A DNA stretch of 64,000 nucleotides from Meghimatium bilineatum (taxonomy: Eukaryota > Mollusca > Gastropoda > Stylommatophora > Philomycidae), in assembly GCA_034231615.1 (NCBI GenBank), contig CM067316.1:66844853-66908852 (forward strand), read 5' to 3'. The position numbers and the translations under genes are program-made. Under the pieces are notes generated by a model. The model did no database searches. It was given only the letters and a program-made list of their open reading frames with translations, and was not told the origin of the DNA. Positions 1 to 13,200 of the stretch are shown here, in pieces; positions within the stretch are counted from its first letter, which is position 1; each line of letters starts with the position of its first letter.

Positions 1-375
1 TAAGTTGAAGTATTGTATCATTAGAACGACCAATATTGTTGAACATAAGTTGAAGTATTGTATCATCAGACTGAGCAGACTGTCTTGATTAGAGCAGTCA
101 TGGATACCCTACGAGAAGATAAGGAGGAAGTCGAACGTGACATTGTACATATTCAGAGAATGGTAGAAATGAGTGACTAGATTCTAGAGGTGATGGGAGA
201 AAGTGCTCCCTCTCTAGAAAGATCAGAAGAACGCGTAATCAGCAACTGACTGAGACACTGAGCTTATACACTTTTAGATGGCTGACAGAATAGCAATGAA
301 TGGGAATGTCCATTATGGGAATGTCCCCAGATTGCTCCTAATCAAGAATCTGTCATGGTTTGAGAATTAATGAAG
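1..375 (+). mobile_element. LINE-F 3' tail relic (RNase H type)
   Basis: Matches the tail of the copies at 22454 and 28650 (gattagagcagtcatgga, then gggaatg, ending cctaatcaagaatct). It corresponds to the region after the RNase H domain of this LINE family and is too decayed to read through. Confidence 0.7.
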
Positions 376-402
376 AATGTTCCCTTTCATTCTTTCTTTC
401 AG

Positions 403-970
403 TCTTTGTTTCTCTAGATATCTACATTGTTAGACACATCTTTCAATATTTGTTTCTCTAGATATCTACATTGTTAGACACGTCTTTTAGTATTTTATTC
501 TCTAGATTTCTACATTGTTAGACACATCTTTCAGTATTTGTTTCTCTAGATTTCTACATTGTTAGACACATCTTTCAGTCTTTGTTTCTCTAGATATCTA
601 CATTGTTAGACACATCTTTCAGTATTTGTTTCTCTAGATATCTACATTGTTAGACACATCTTTCAGTCTTTGTTTCTCTTGATATCTACATTGTTAGATA
701 CATTTTTCAGTATTTGTTTCTCTAGATTTCTACATTGTTAGTCACATCTTTCAGTATTTGTTTCTCTAGATTTCTACATTGTTAGACACATCTTTCAGTA
801 TTTGTTTCTCTAGATTTCTACATTGTTAGACACATCTTTCAGTATTTGTTTCTCTAGATCTCTACATTGTTAGACACATCTTTCAGTATTTGTTTCTCTT
901 GATATCTACATTGTTAGACACATCTTTCAGTATTTGTTTCTCTAGATTTCTACATTGTTAGACACATCTT
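403..970. repeat. 44-bp minisatellite, about 13 copies
   Basis: The unit contains tttctctagat, tctacattgttagacacatc and tttcagta. Copies differ at a few positions (atatct/atttct, gtattt/gtcttt). No coding potential seen. Confidence 0.95.
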
Positions 971-1004
971 CTGAATGAATTCTATTGTTGTATGGAGTTC
1001 TTTA

Positions 1005-1110
1005 ATTTCTAAAATAAATCTTTAGTTGCAAGGTTTTGATATTTGGTCAGTATTCTCAATTGTTCATACTGGGGATAGCTCTGTAGGATATGCTCAGAAG
1101 TCTGTTCATT
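1005..1110 (-). mobile_element. RNase H-type LINE, zinc-motif fragment
   Basis: The minus strand reads SEHILQSYPQYEQLR, the same motif as [15 protein letters not shown] at 41.8 kb, which is the C-terminal zinc-binding region after RNase H in such LINEs. The upstream (CA)n breaks the frame. Confidence 0.6.
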
Positions 1111-1225
1111 TTTCCACAAGTGCACAAAGATGTAGCACACATGTGCTCCTGCATGCTCACACACACACACAAAATGTCCAAAGTCTGTAAAAGTGGACAA
1201 AATGTAATTATTTCTCTATTTGTAG

Positions 1226-1277
1226 GTCATCCAAGCATCTTGTGACATTCTTCAACATGCTAATAGAATCAGAACCG
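1226..1277 (+). CDS. Gene 1 exon a (unrecognised protein)
   Basis: Acceptor ctatttgtag, donor gtaagt. One base completes a codon from the previous exon; then 17 codons read SSKHLVTFFNMLIESEP, ending in phase 0. The exon is short but has strong splice sites on both sides and joins exon b in frame. It lies between a minisatellite and a degenerate repeat, neither of which resembles it. Confidence 0.6.
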
Positions 1278-4200
1278 GTAAGTTTTCTTATTCCATATTA
1301 TAATATGCATGAATCTAAATCTAGATGTGGTCAAAAATGTAGGTCCATATTGAGTAAATGATCAGAAATGTTCCAGATTCTAATACATGAATCTGTCCAG
1401 ACCCAGCAAATATGGCCAGAAATATGACACAATCTAGTTGCAGATCCAGAAAATATGGCCAGAAATATACCATAATCTAGCTGAAGATCCAGTAAATAAG
1501 GCCAGAAATTTTCCTGAACAACATCGCACACACACACCACCCACAATGAATGTCATTAGAAATAGATTCACTGTCTCTTATCTTCGAAGTGTAGGTAGAA
1601 GATGCAACTGTTCAAGCAAGCATGTCATTTATGTTTTGCAATGATCTGTTCCGGTTGGAGTTCCGATTACCAGTTTCAAGATGGCGGACATGTGTTTCTG
1701 TTCTTGATTCCTTTGGATACATTAATCGACGATTTAACAAATTGTCATTGTAAAACTCCCAATGTTTCTATAACAGATGTTATAGTTCTTATATTACTAC
1801 AAAGACTAAGCAATTCCATCGATGAGGCTCTCAGAGAAGAACAAGCTGATTTCAGACCTAACCACTCAACAATAGATCACATCTACACCATAAGAACAAT
1901 AATAGAAGAATCCACAGAAAGACAATCAAAAGCGTATGATCAAATTTGTAGATTTCCAGGAGGCTTTCGATAGTCTTCACATACCATCTCTCAGGAAAAT
2001 TCTTACGCTTTACGGCATCCAGACGAAACACATCAATATCATAAAAGCTTTTTACTCCGATACGGCTTGCTGTGTAAGAACAGAAAGTGGCTTTTCCAGC
2101 TGGTTCCCAGTAACAACGGGAGTAAAACAAGGATATGTTTTGTACCCAGTACTGTTTTGCATTGCGATTGACTGGGTGATGAGGAAATGCACAGACCAAA
2201 AACAGCTAGGAATCAAATGGGTAAACAACAAGACCCTGGAAGATCTAACCTTCGCAGATGATATTGCTCTCCTGAGTTCAACACACCAAGATCTCCAAGA
2301 AAAAACAGAAAGACTCAAATTGTTTGCATAGCAGATTGGCCTTCAAATAAACACACATAAAACGAAAATCATGAACTTTACCAGCCTGACGTTAATAGAG
2401 AAGTTCGGCATAACCAGTAGTCAATTGGTGGCGGGGAATGAGCACAGTGAACCCTACAGTGGCTAGGAGCAGTGCAAAGGTTGAAACCTACCTTCCTGTA
2501 GGTGTGATAGTTATTATCTGGCTCTGTCCCGGGGTGGGCCGAAAATCCACAGACTTCCCAGCAATATAATGCCATCTAATGGCATTAGGTCAAAGGGCAT
2601 GAGCCCATGGACCGCTGGATCAGCAACCAACCAACCAACCGGCCTGACAGAATCAATTAAACTAAATAATAATATACTAGACAATGATTCAAATTTCGTA
2701 TATTTGGGAAGCAAGATAACAGCAGATCGGATACCAACTCAGAAACCAAGACTCGAATCGCTCTCGCCTCAAACGCCTCAAACATCTGGAAATCGAAGAT
2801 CGCAAGTAAATACATCAAACTGCGACTATTCAATGCAAGTGTGATTCCATCATTGAGATATGGATGTGAAAGTTGGAAATCTACCGCAATAATGGATAAG
2901 CAGTTAGTTTCCTTCAAGAATAGATGCCTCAGAAAAATCATAATACTAATTGGAATGACTTCAAATAAAACGACATACTAAGAGAGGAGACAAAACAAGA
3001 ATATTTGATGAACATCATCAGAAAATGCCGCTGTACATACATCGGCCACATACTTAGAATGAAGGAAGACAGAATCCCATGACAAGCCTTCATGCGGACA
3101 CCAGACGGAAAAAGAAAAATGGGGAAGACTAAAAACAACGCTCCGAAGAACATTTATGAATGAATTAAAATCAACAGCCATAAATGCACAAGACCTGCAA
3201 TCCCTAGCAACTGACCGATAGAAATGGAGAACTATGACATCCGCCCTATGTGCCAAACTTGGCAGAAGAGGAACTGACTGACTGGTCAGATAGCTGTGCA
3301 GCCAGTTTTACCAGGTTTAGGTATTGGTATCAGATAGCTCTGAAGCCAATCTTATCAGTTTTTCAAACTTGTCTTTTCCCGCCTCAGATTTGCGTCATGC
3401 AATCAATATTTTTCTGACCCTGCACATGTCATCTAGACAATAGATTAATAAAATTATTCTCTACATTGTGTCTGTCCCTCCCCTGTATCACAATTTTGAC
3501 ACTTTGTGTAGCTTTCTTGTTTGTTTGTTTGTTTTGCGTTTGCTCCATTGTAACCATCACGGATAACCGTGCGATTTCCGCCGGGAGCATGATTACGTTG
3601 TGCCACCGTTATGCGCCTTGTAGGCCTAGAACATCCGCTTTCGGCATGCTTTGACAATTCAGGTGGGCAACCCTTAGCCTGTGACATCCTCTTTATTATA
3701 TCTGTCTCCAGGCACGCGTAGTGGCGACTCTTCGCCCAGACGATTTTTGCTCTCGTCTGACTCGCACAAGGTGTTCCACTGTCTATGAACTTGCCTCGTG
3801 TAATTGGACATGCTGTGCCTGTGCCCATTGGGTACTGAACCATTTCTCGTCCGTGAGCCTGGTTCCTTAAGGGGAAGAACTCAACAGAGGAGTTGGACCC
3901 TGACTCTTTCGCCCTCTTAGCCGAGTTGTCATTCACAGACATTGTGTACCCCTTGTCCAAGTTCGAGTCTCACACCACGCGTATGAGGGCAAGGCGTTCT
4001 CGAGCTGAGCGTCCTTGTCCCAATAGCGCCTGAGCCCATCAGGTACGGAACCCTTTCTCTCTGCAAGTGTACTTCCGGTATAGGAAACCTTGACAGTAGA
4101 GTTGGGCCAGGACTACCATCGTTGTCCCTTTCTTGCCTAAGCCCATCGGGTACAGAACCCTTTCTCTTCGCGAGCATATTTCCGGTTTAGGAAGGCTCGA

Positions 4201-7200
4201 CATTAGAGTTGGATTAGGTCTTCTTGCTTTACCAAACGCCAATGAATGGGTCCTGGGCTCTGCCTGTAAGGAACACAGGTAACTAGAAGCTCTACTCGAG
4301 CTGACGGAGCTTGTAGTTCCTCTTTCCTAGGGACTTTTCACTTTCTATTTGCAGTTCGTGCTGCCCTCTAGCGCTGTTCTGCCCTTTCATTGTTTCATTG
4401 TACTTGGTATGAAATCTATTTGTCTCTCGCCATGCATCTACCTTTACGTGCATTTTACATTGGCAGCCCCTCCAATGTTCGGACTGGACTGACTAGCTTC
4501 ACTGTATGTCGACAGTGTCGCTATATGTGGTGATGCTGGTGGTGTCGGAGATATTGTCTGTCTCTTGTGCAGTCAAATCTCTTTCCATCTGCTACCTCCA
4601 CATTCTCGGACATGATCCCCAAATGATTTGGCCAGAATCAGCTCGAGCTGCTGTATTTCTGTTTCCAGGGTGCACCGCGTGGAGGTACATTTGGGATCTT
4701 GGTTATCTGCTAACCCTGGGTCCGCCTAGAGCAATACGTTCCCTTTGCACCCCTAGCTTTCTTGTGATATTTGTGTTTTTTCAAATTCCAAAATGTTAGT
4801 TTCAATTTTGGCTGTTAGGTTCTCAGTTCGTAACCATACTTGTTTATTTAAATGTTTACACAAGAACATATGTATAAATGACAGATGATTTGTCATGATT
4901 CTTGGTTCAGTCATAGGACATATATACCCGTATATAGGGCCCATGTGTTGTTGGGGCCTGAAAGGGGAGTAAAGAATAGCAACACTGTTTACCTTCCATG
5001 CATGTCGTACGAGGCGACTAAGGAGGTTATGGGATGAAGTTGGCTAGAGTTGGAGATCCCATATAAGGTCAGTGACCCAAAGCCATGCTGACAGGCCAAA
5101 AGGCGCAGATATCGCAGCAATGCTGTAAACCATAACAACGCATTCCGTTCTCTGAACTACATCCTGCTGATCTGCAGGAGTTTGAGAACGAACGCAGAAG
5201 AAGAATATAAAGTCAAAAGAACGCGTATAAAGTGTATACATGACAGATGTTTCAGTCATAGGACACATAGTCAAAAGAACATGTCTATAAATGGCAGATT
5301 CTCAGTCATATTTTTATGATGCACTAGAAACTGACCTTTCATACTTACATTTCTCAGAGTAAATTTCAAGAGCTGGGACCAAAGTTGGTTGACAGGTTGA
5401 AGGAGACAACACTGAGACCTCATGATCGTGTAAGTGCTGACTTTTTCTGTTTCAATGCATTTTAAAAATTGGACTAGCTACATTTTAAGTGTACTTGAGA
5501 ATTTTGTAACCTCAAGTGTTTTCATTATAGAATAGGTTTAGTTCATGCTGCATATGTAGCCAATATTGAGCTGCGTCTTGAAGTATAGTGTTAATAGGGT
5601 CTATTTGTTGAACCTTTGAAGATTGTAGACACGTGTATTTGTGTATGGGTTTATCAATGTATGCCATTCTGTCAACAGGTGCATACTTTCCTAGATTACA
5701 ATCACTTTTCCATGGTTCCTGTATGTGCCTCTGATTAAGGATTAACATGATTGAAATATTTACAATCTGATTGTATTGTTATATTCTATGAGATTAAAAG
5801 AACATTATTATGACAAGGTTATATTGTCACATTCTGAGATTAGATGAACCATACTGTAACTGGATTGTATTGTTATATTCTCTGTAACTAGAGTAGTTCG
5901 GATCCCGTCAGGATAAGATTTATTGGGTTGCTTTCCCTGATATGCCTCACATTGCCAATGTTCTTGCCAACCCGGCTCACAATATGGGAACAAAAGCGTG
6001 TATGATATTGGATTCATAATCGAGCTAAGTATATTTATATTAATGAGCTGCTTTGTTGGAATCTCTGGATCCAATGGGTAAATGCGAATGCCGTGGTTCT
6101 CCATAGTCGTTGATGAAAACCATTGTAGCCTCATTAGATGTTGGTTCATTATAGTGATGTTTAACACATAGATGATCGCGCTTGAATACTTTTGGGATTT
6201 CTCTTCCAGTTTGAGCGGCATTCTGAATCTCTCTTGTTTCGATATCACACATTAACTGATACGATTGTGCTAGTTTATTGTGTTGATGAAAAATAGATTG
6301 ATTTTATCAGGATTTTCTCTTTGGCATGTAACATTTGCTTGTCGAATGTCTATTACTCCAAAACATATACAACTGAACAATCTGTGGAAATGTGTTGTAT
6401 GGCGGTTGTATATGAGAAGTTCGATGATAAGTTTGTCCATGATGTTTTAAAAGATATGGACCTTGACAATCCGTGTGTTTTGTTCCCATTGACGTGAAAG
6501 CGCTATTATAAGAGCGAATATTCTCGCGAAAATGTGTGCATTATCAGAGAGCATCAAGCGCAGGAACTTAGGGTACTCTGGCGTATTACCATGGATGTCT
6601 TGTGGCTTTGGGAGCATGATCTTTCCCTTTCTACAACAATGTGTAAACTTACCATCATTAGGATGAATACCAAACAAATTTTAGCATCACAAAATTGACA
6701 TATAATATAGAAAATTTCACATTTACATGCAGCAACACGATCCTCAGCAACAGTTGCTGCTTCATTTGAAATTGCTTGACTTCGACACTTTTGTGACAGT
6801 GAGTGAGCCTAGACATCTGAAACTTGATGTATCTGCATTTGCTCAACTGTTTCATGCTGTCTGTGATGATGTTGGTGTTCTCTGTTTATATCTTGTCCAT
6901 TTTCTCTTTTCGCTGGTGATTCTAGCTTAGCTCGACAACGATGGATATCAGCATCCTTAGCAAGTCGTGTGTGGTTTTGTTGAAGGGTTTCTTGATCATT
7001 TCTTTGCATCTCTATTTCAATTCAACGTCTATGCTATGCAGCATTAGCAGCACAAATCTCAGCCATTGACTCTTGACTTTGATGACTCAACCATCTAGCT
7101 TTTCACTTGTTTTTTACGCATTCTTGTGATTGTTAATCTTCATCCATCATCTAAAGCAAAGGACACACATTGTGTTCTACACACCTTCAATTTTACTTGT

Positions 7201-10200
7201 CTTGAGTGTTGCTATCTGATTTTACTAAAGTAGATGTCTTGGGCTGTCCATTTACTACTTTGAGTTTGTTTATTTGAAGTAAATCTATCTGCTGCCTTGT
7301 TTTTATGCCATTTTTGTGTTTCATGTCAAATTTCAGAACTGAATAAAATATTGTGAAACCAGACCCAGTTGATCTAAACAGAGATGACCTAATAAAAGCA
7401 TTCTTTTGAACTTTATTCTCTGCTGAAGACGGTTGTGTCTGGCAACTGGCGCAGATAAAATGGCAACACAATGCATTTTCTGGACTACATCCTGCTGGAA
7501 ATCTAATAGGACCATGGTCCTGCTACAAGAGAGATCCAGCAGGAGTTTGAGAATGAACGCTGAAGAAGAACTTTATTCCACTCAATTTTATCATTGTCTG
7601 CGTTCTGTATAATATAGTGCAGAATTATCATTGCTGTCACTAGGCCTATCTGATTCTTCAGAAACAATAACAGTGGGAACAGTTTTATACTATTTTAGCT
7701 GTTATTTTTCCCTTACCAATAATATTAGGTCTATTTATTTTTCGATTTTAAAGTCAAGTAATCTTCAATGTCAAAATCGAAAACAATTGTTTTCTGACAC
7801 ATCACTTGAAATAATATCTCCAATTCTAAAACTCAAAAAGAATAATAAAGCCAGATATTTGCTAAATCTTTGAGCTCTCTTACAAGTGGAAGACATAACA
7901 TAACAGCAGACATAATAATTTTTGTGTGGATATTGTCACAGAAATTTGCAATGACATATGAGACAGGCCACATGCCTAAAGACCTAACATCATCAATATT
8001 CATACCACTACCTAAGAAGCCCAGGACTGTGGACTGTACAGAATATAGAATAAATCTAATGAGTCATTTAACTAAAATACTCCTCAAGATAATACATGAA
8101 AGAATTAAGAACAAGATAGACACAGAGGTTGGTGAAGAACAATTCGGTTTTAGGAAAAACAAAGGAACCAGAGAAGTTATACTGAGTATCCAACTAGTGA
8201 TAGATAAATATATAGAAGTCTCCAAAAAATTATCTTTATTTGCTTCATAGACTACAGCAAGGCCTTTGACAGAGTCCAACATGAAAATTTAATCAAATGT
8301 CTTCAAGAAATATGCACAGATGAAAAAGACATCAGACTGATTAGAAATATATATTGGGAACAAACTGCATCAATAAGGTGTGAAAACAGCTACTCTCCAT
8401 ACATAGAAATAAGAAGAGGGGTAAGACAAGGATGTATTTTATCACCAAGTCTATTTAATATCTACACAGAGAATATTTTTAAAAATATAGAAGAAATGCC
8501 AGGACTCAGAACAATGGGAAAATAATAAACAACCTTAGATATGCAGATGACACTGTTCTTTTAGCAGAAAGTGAACCTGAACTACAAAGACTAATAGATC
8601 AAGTCAATAAGTCAAGTAATGAATATGGACTGGATATAATATACAAAAAACAAAAACCATGATAATCAACAAAGACACAGAAGAACAAGAGCTAAACATA
8701 AATGGAGAGAAACTACAACAAGTAAAACATCAATATCTTGGACACATAGTCACAAATGATGGCAGATGTGAAACTGAAGTTAAAAGGAGAATAGGAACGG
8801 CTAAAAGTATCTTCAATGACATGAGGAAATTATTAATATCTAAACAAATTACAAACAAGTTAAAAATTAGAATTATAAAATGCTACATCTATTCTATATT
8901 AATGTATGGCTCAGAAACATAGACACTAAATAAACAATTAGAAGACAGAATTGATGCCTTTGAGATGTGGGTATATAGAAGAATAGGGAGAACATCATGG
9001 AAAGAGAAGAAAACAAATAAAGAGGTACTAAAAACACGTAATATGAAGAAAGAACTACTAAGAGAAATAAAGATCAGGCAAATATAATATTTTGTACAGA
9101 TTAAAAGACATGACACATTATTGAAGACCTTACTTGAGGGTAAAGTCAAAGGGAAGTGAGCAAGAGGTAGACAGAGATACAAGTGGGAGTGTAACATCAC
9201 ACGATGGACAGGTTACAGTCTAGCAGAGTGCACCACAAAGACAAGAGGCAGGGGATGTTGGAGATCTGTTGCAGCCAAACTTCGTGGCAGAGACGGCACT
9301 TGATGATGATAACAAGTGGATGATTAAGCCATTTTGCAAATTTTAGAAAAGCAGGTTCAGCTTGTTCAAATTTTAAGTTAAAGTAAATATGTTACTCACC
9401 TCAAATCACACAGTAACATGAGGGTTTCATTTCGATAGCCAGATTTCTAAACTTTAAAAGCTAAATAAGTTAATACTAATTAATTTACAATAGAAAAAAA
9501 GCAAATTTAGACGGCATATCTGTAAGAGCAATTTATCATGAATAATTGCACAATCAATTTCTATCTGCAACGATTAATTATTTTTATGTGCAAAAAAGAG
9601 TTGATCTGTTTTTGTTAGTCATCTACATGAGGTCATATTACTATAGCTGTGTTTATATTTTTGTGATTTTTCATTTATAGTTTTTCCAGTCATGCTCTGT
9701 ATTTTGGTTTTACCCAGTGCTGTCAGATCCTCACTTGTGCCACCATTGGGCATGGGATATGGTTGTATCTTTGCCCTATGCCAACAATTTGAGTCTTGTC
9801 AGATGTCCAAGTTCATTTAAATCAGTTTTGACTTTCCACAGATGATTTGCTGCTTGATCTTGGCCAGCCTGTGTAAGAAAACTGACAGTGTAAGCATAAT
9901 TTCATGTCTTGTAATTTGTAGTTATTGAATTTAGTGAAGACACAATAAAGGTATCTTTTACCTTGTAGTTATTGATTTAAGACACAACAAAAGTATCTTT
10001 TACTTTGTAGTTATTGATGATTTAAGACACAACAAAAGTATCTTTTACCGTGTAGTTATTGACTTTATTTAAGACACACAACAAAAGTATCTTTTACCTT
10101 ATTGTTATTGACTTGATTTAACCTTCACCGCGCCTATATTAACACCGGTCGGCCAAAAAAAATGGCGGCTCGCGCAGTTGGCGACGCCCCATCTGACGAG

Positions 10201-13200
10201 ATATTGTGAGATTTACACGTACCACAGCCAGTGCACATAGCTGGGGACATGCGCAATCGAAGCCAGTATATCCCCCACTTCCGATATAATCGTTATTGAG
10301 AATGGCTAGCTAGTCTTACACGTTTAAGAGCAATTAATCTGACCACATCTGCACACCGGTACGATGCCATGATGGTGGATCGGTTTTATAGACTGAATGC
10401 CGTGTTGGTTTGGGGGACTTGTACGTTTGATATCGAATATGTTGAAGTGGCACCAAAAATGACTATATGACTAAGCTCAAAGAACGCTTTTACTGCAAAT
10501 CTACATGTTTTATACAGTTCCCCCGGCCATATTTTGATAATTTCGCAGTGAAGGAACATAAATACAACAGATTTGCGTGATTTAGTTATAGTGTTGCCAA
10601 GGAATTCGATAAGTAAGGTAAGTTATTTTTTTACTAATTTTTTCCCTCTTTATTTGTTATAAAATATGTTTTTTGTGAAAAACATCTCATACGTCTGGTA
10701 TCACACACACACGTACATAAATTACACCAATATATGCATAATTCAATTCTTGATTTATATGTGCAAATATTATTTAAATATCTCTAACAACCAAAAAATT
10801 ATCACATTTTCAAAACAGTCACCACCAATAATGCAAATTTTCAAAAAAGAATCCGGTGGCAGGGAGACATTTCATATTTTTTAATCTGGCTTGCTAAAGT
10901 TTAAGACACATAACAAAAGTATCTTTTACCTTGTAGTTATTGACTAGATTGAAGACACACAACAAAAGTATCTTTTACCTTGTAGTTATTGACTAGTGAG
11001 GGGACACACCAAAAGTATCTTTTAGCTTGTAGTTATTGACTAGTGAGGGGACACATCAAAAGTATCTTTTAGCTTGTAGTTATTGACTAGTGAGGGGACA
11101 CACCAAAAGTATCTTTTAGCTTGTAGTTATTGACTAGTGAGGGGACACATCAAAAGTATCTTTTAGCTTGTAGTTATTGACTAGTGAGGGGACACATCAA
11201 AAGTATCTTTTAGCTTGTAGTTATTGACTAGTGAGGGGACACATCAAAAGTATCTTTTAGCTTGTAGTTATTGACTTGAGTGATGATATACTAGCAGCAG
11301 TTATTACATATGAAGTTTATGAAGGTTTTCAGAATAAAGAAGAATCTGTAGTTGCAATGATAGACCTAGAAAATGTGTCCAATAGAGTTAGTTACACCTG
11401 TCTTGTCGATATGCTAAAGGAACAAAATATATACCCCAGAGTCATACGCTGGATAGCAAATGTGCTAATCTGTAGAAAGTTGCTCTGAGGTATGGATCCT
11501 GGATGTCTGAGATCAGAACAATGGTACCTGGTCTGCCACAAGGATCTCCTCTGTCCTCAGTGCTGTTTAATGTGTATATGTTGAGAATTGCTCAATTGCA
11601 AACCCCAAGCAATTGTAGAGTTCTAACATACGCTGATGATATCCTACAATAACAACATGGGCAGGAACAGAACAGATATTGATGACAGTGTACAGTGTGG
11701 ACTAGATCAATTGTCAATATGGTGCAGAACGTACAACGCTGTGATAAATTCCTTGAAAGCAAAGGTTATACTCTGATGTTAAACTATGATGTGTAATACT
11801 CCTTAAATAATAATTTAGTCAGTGACACACTGTCAGCTGTCAGTTGCATGGGCTCATTCATTGAAAGAGAACAGGACCTTAAATATTTTGGGATAACCTT
11901 TGATAGAAGTCTCTCATTCAAAAAACACGTCGCAAATATGATTTAGAAGGCTAAAAGAAGGATCATTGTTATCAAGGTTTTGGCGACCTTGAACATGTAA
12001 CAATGGGTACTATTTCTGCTTCTACAAGTGATGATGCTATCTGTCCTAGATTATGGCCTCTGCCAACCAACGCTGTCACAGACACAAGTTGGTAGATTGG
12101 AGAAAGTCCAAAATGAGGCAATGAGAGAGGTACTGGGGTGTACTAGATATACACCCTTCTTTGCTATGAGATTTCTGCTTGATCTCCCCAGCATTAGAGT
12201 GACTTTACGTAGCACAAGATAGGTTGTACCTTAAAATAACAGAATACAATCACCACCATTACACCAACTTATAGATGAGTCAAAGGGAAACGAATCAAGC
12301 TTGACAGATCATGGATAGCAGAGGCTGAAGACAATGCAAAGAGTATGTGTAGTCATGTGCAGTATTCCTTCCAGAACGTTGTCTTCCCAATGAACTCTCT
12401 GAACCTCTCTCTGTCTTGGGCGATGTGGCTTGCATTTTCTAGCGATGTATTCATGTTATCTTTAATGTCGTCAGTCCATCGTCTTCTTGGTATGCCCTTT
12501 CTCCTCTTCCCAGGTACTCTTCCCTCCATTATTTGTCTTTCTAAACAGTTATGTCTCTTTATATGACCAAACAGGCGTAGTTTTCTTTTTGTTATTGAAA
12601 ATATAGGAAAGGGCAGTGAATGGCTGGGGGTAGACACTGAGAAGAAATCACTGACTAAAGTAAAAATACAACTAGATGAAGTGTGTTGAAAATGGACGGG
12701 TGTGAGGGCCCAGGTTACAGTACATGAATTCGCCCAGCTACACTCGAAACCAAATTACATAATTATATACACAGATGGCGCCTTTAACAGAAACACAAAT
12801 ACAAGCGATTGGGGTTTTGTTGCCTACAGAAACGGCATGAAGTTGGTTGAGAAATCGTCAGCCTATTCAAGTCACATTGAGCATGAGGATAGAGATAGAG
12901 GGAGTTACAGCAGCACTTAATTGGTTGATAACTGATACATCAACACAATCGGCAATACCCACAGACTCTCAAAGTATGCTGCGCAAGATAGAAAAAGTAC
13001 ACAATGAGAAAAGAATGGTGGGACTTATTGAACAACTCAATTATCCAGATTATTACATGAATAAAACAATCAATATAAGGTACTGCGTGAAACGTAACAA
13101 CAATTGTACTTATGTAAAACACAGGTTTTTATAATAGTTTCACTCAGACCCGACGGACTATCACTAAAACTAGTGGGTAATGATGTGCACACAAGAAAAC

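Noticed and set aside
3454..3960. 168-aa open frame on the minus strand
   Set aside because: It runs across the end of a retroposon and its tail. The protein has no domain pattern, and copy 2 does not keep the frame.
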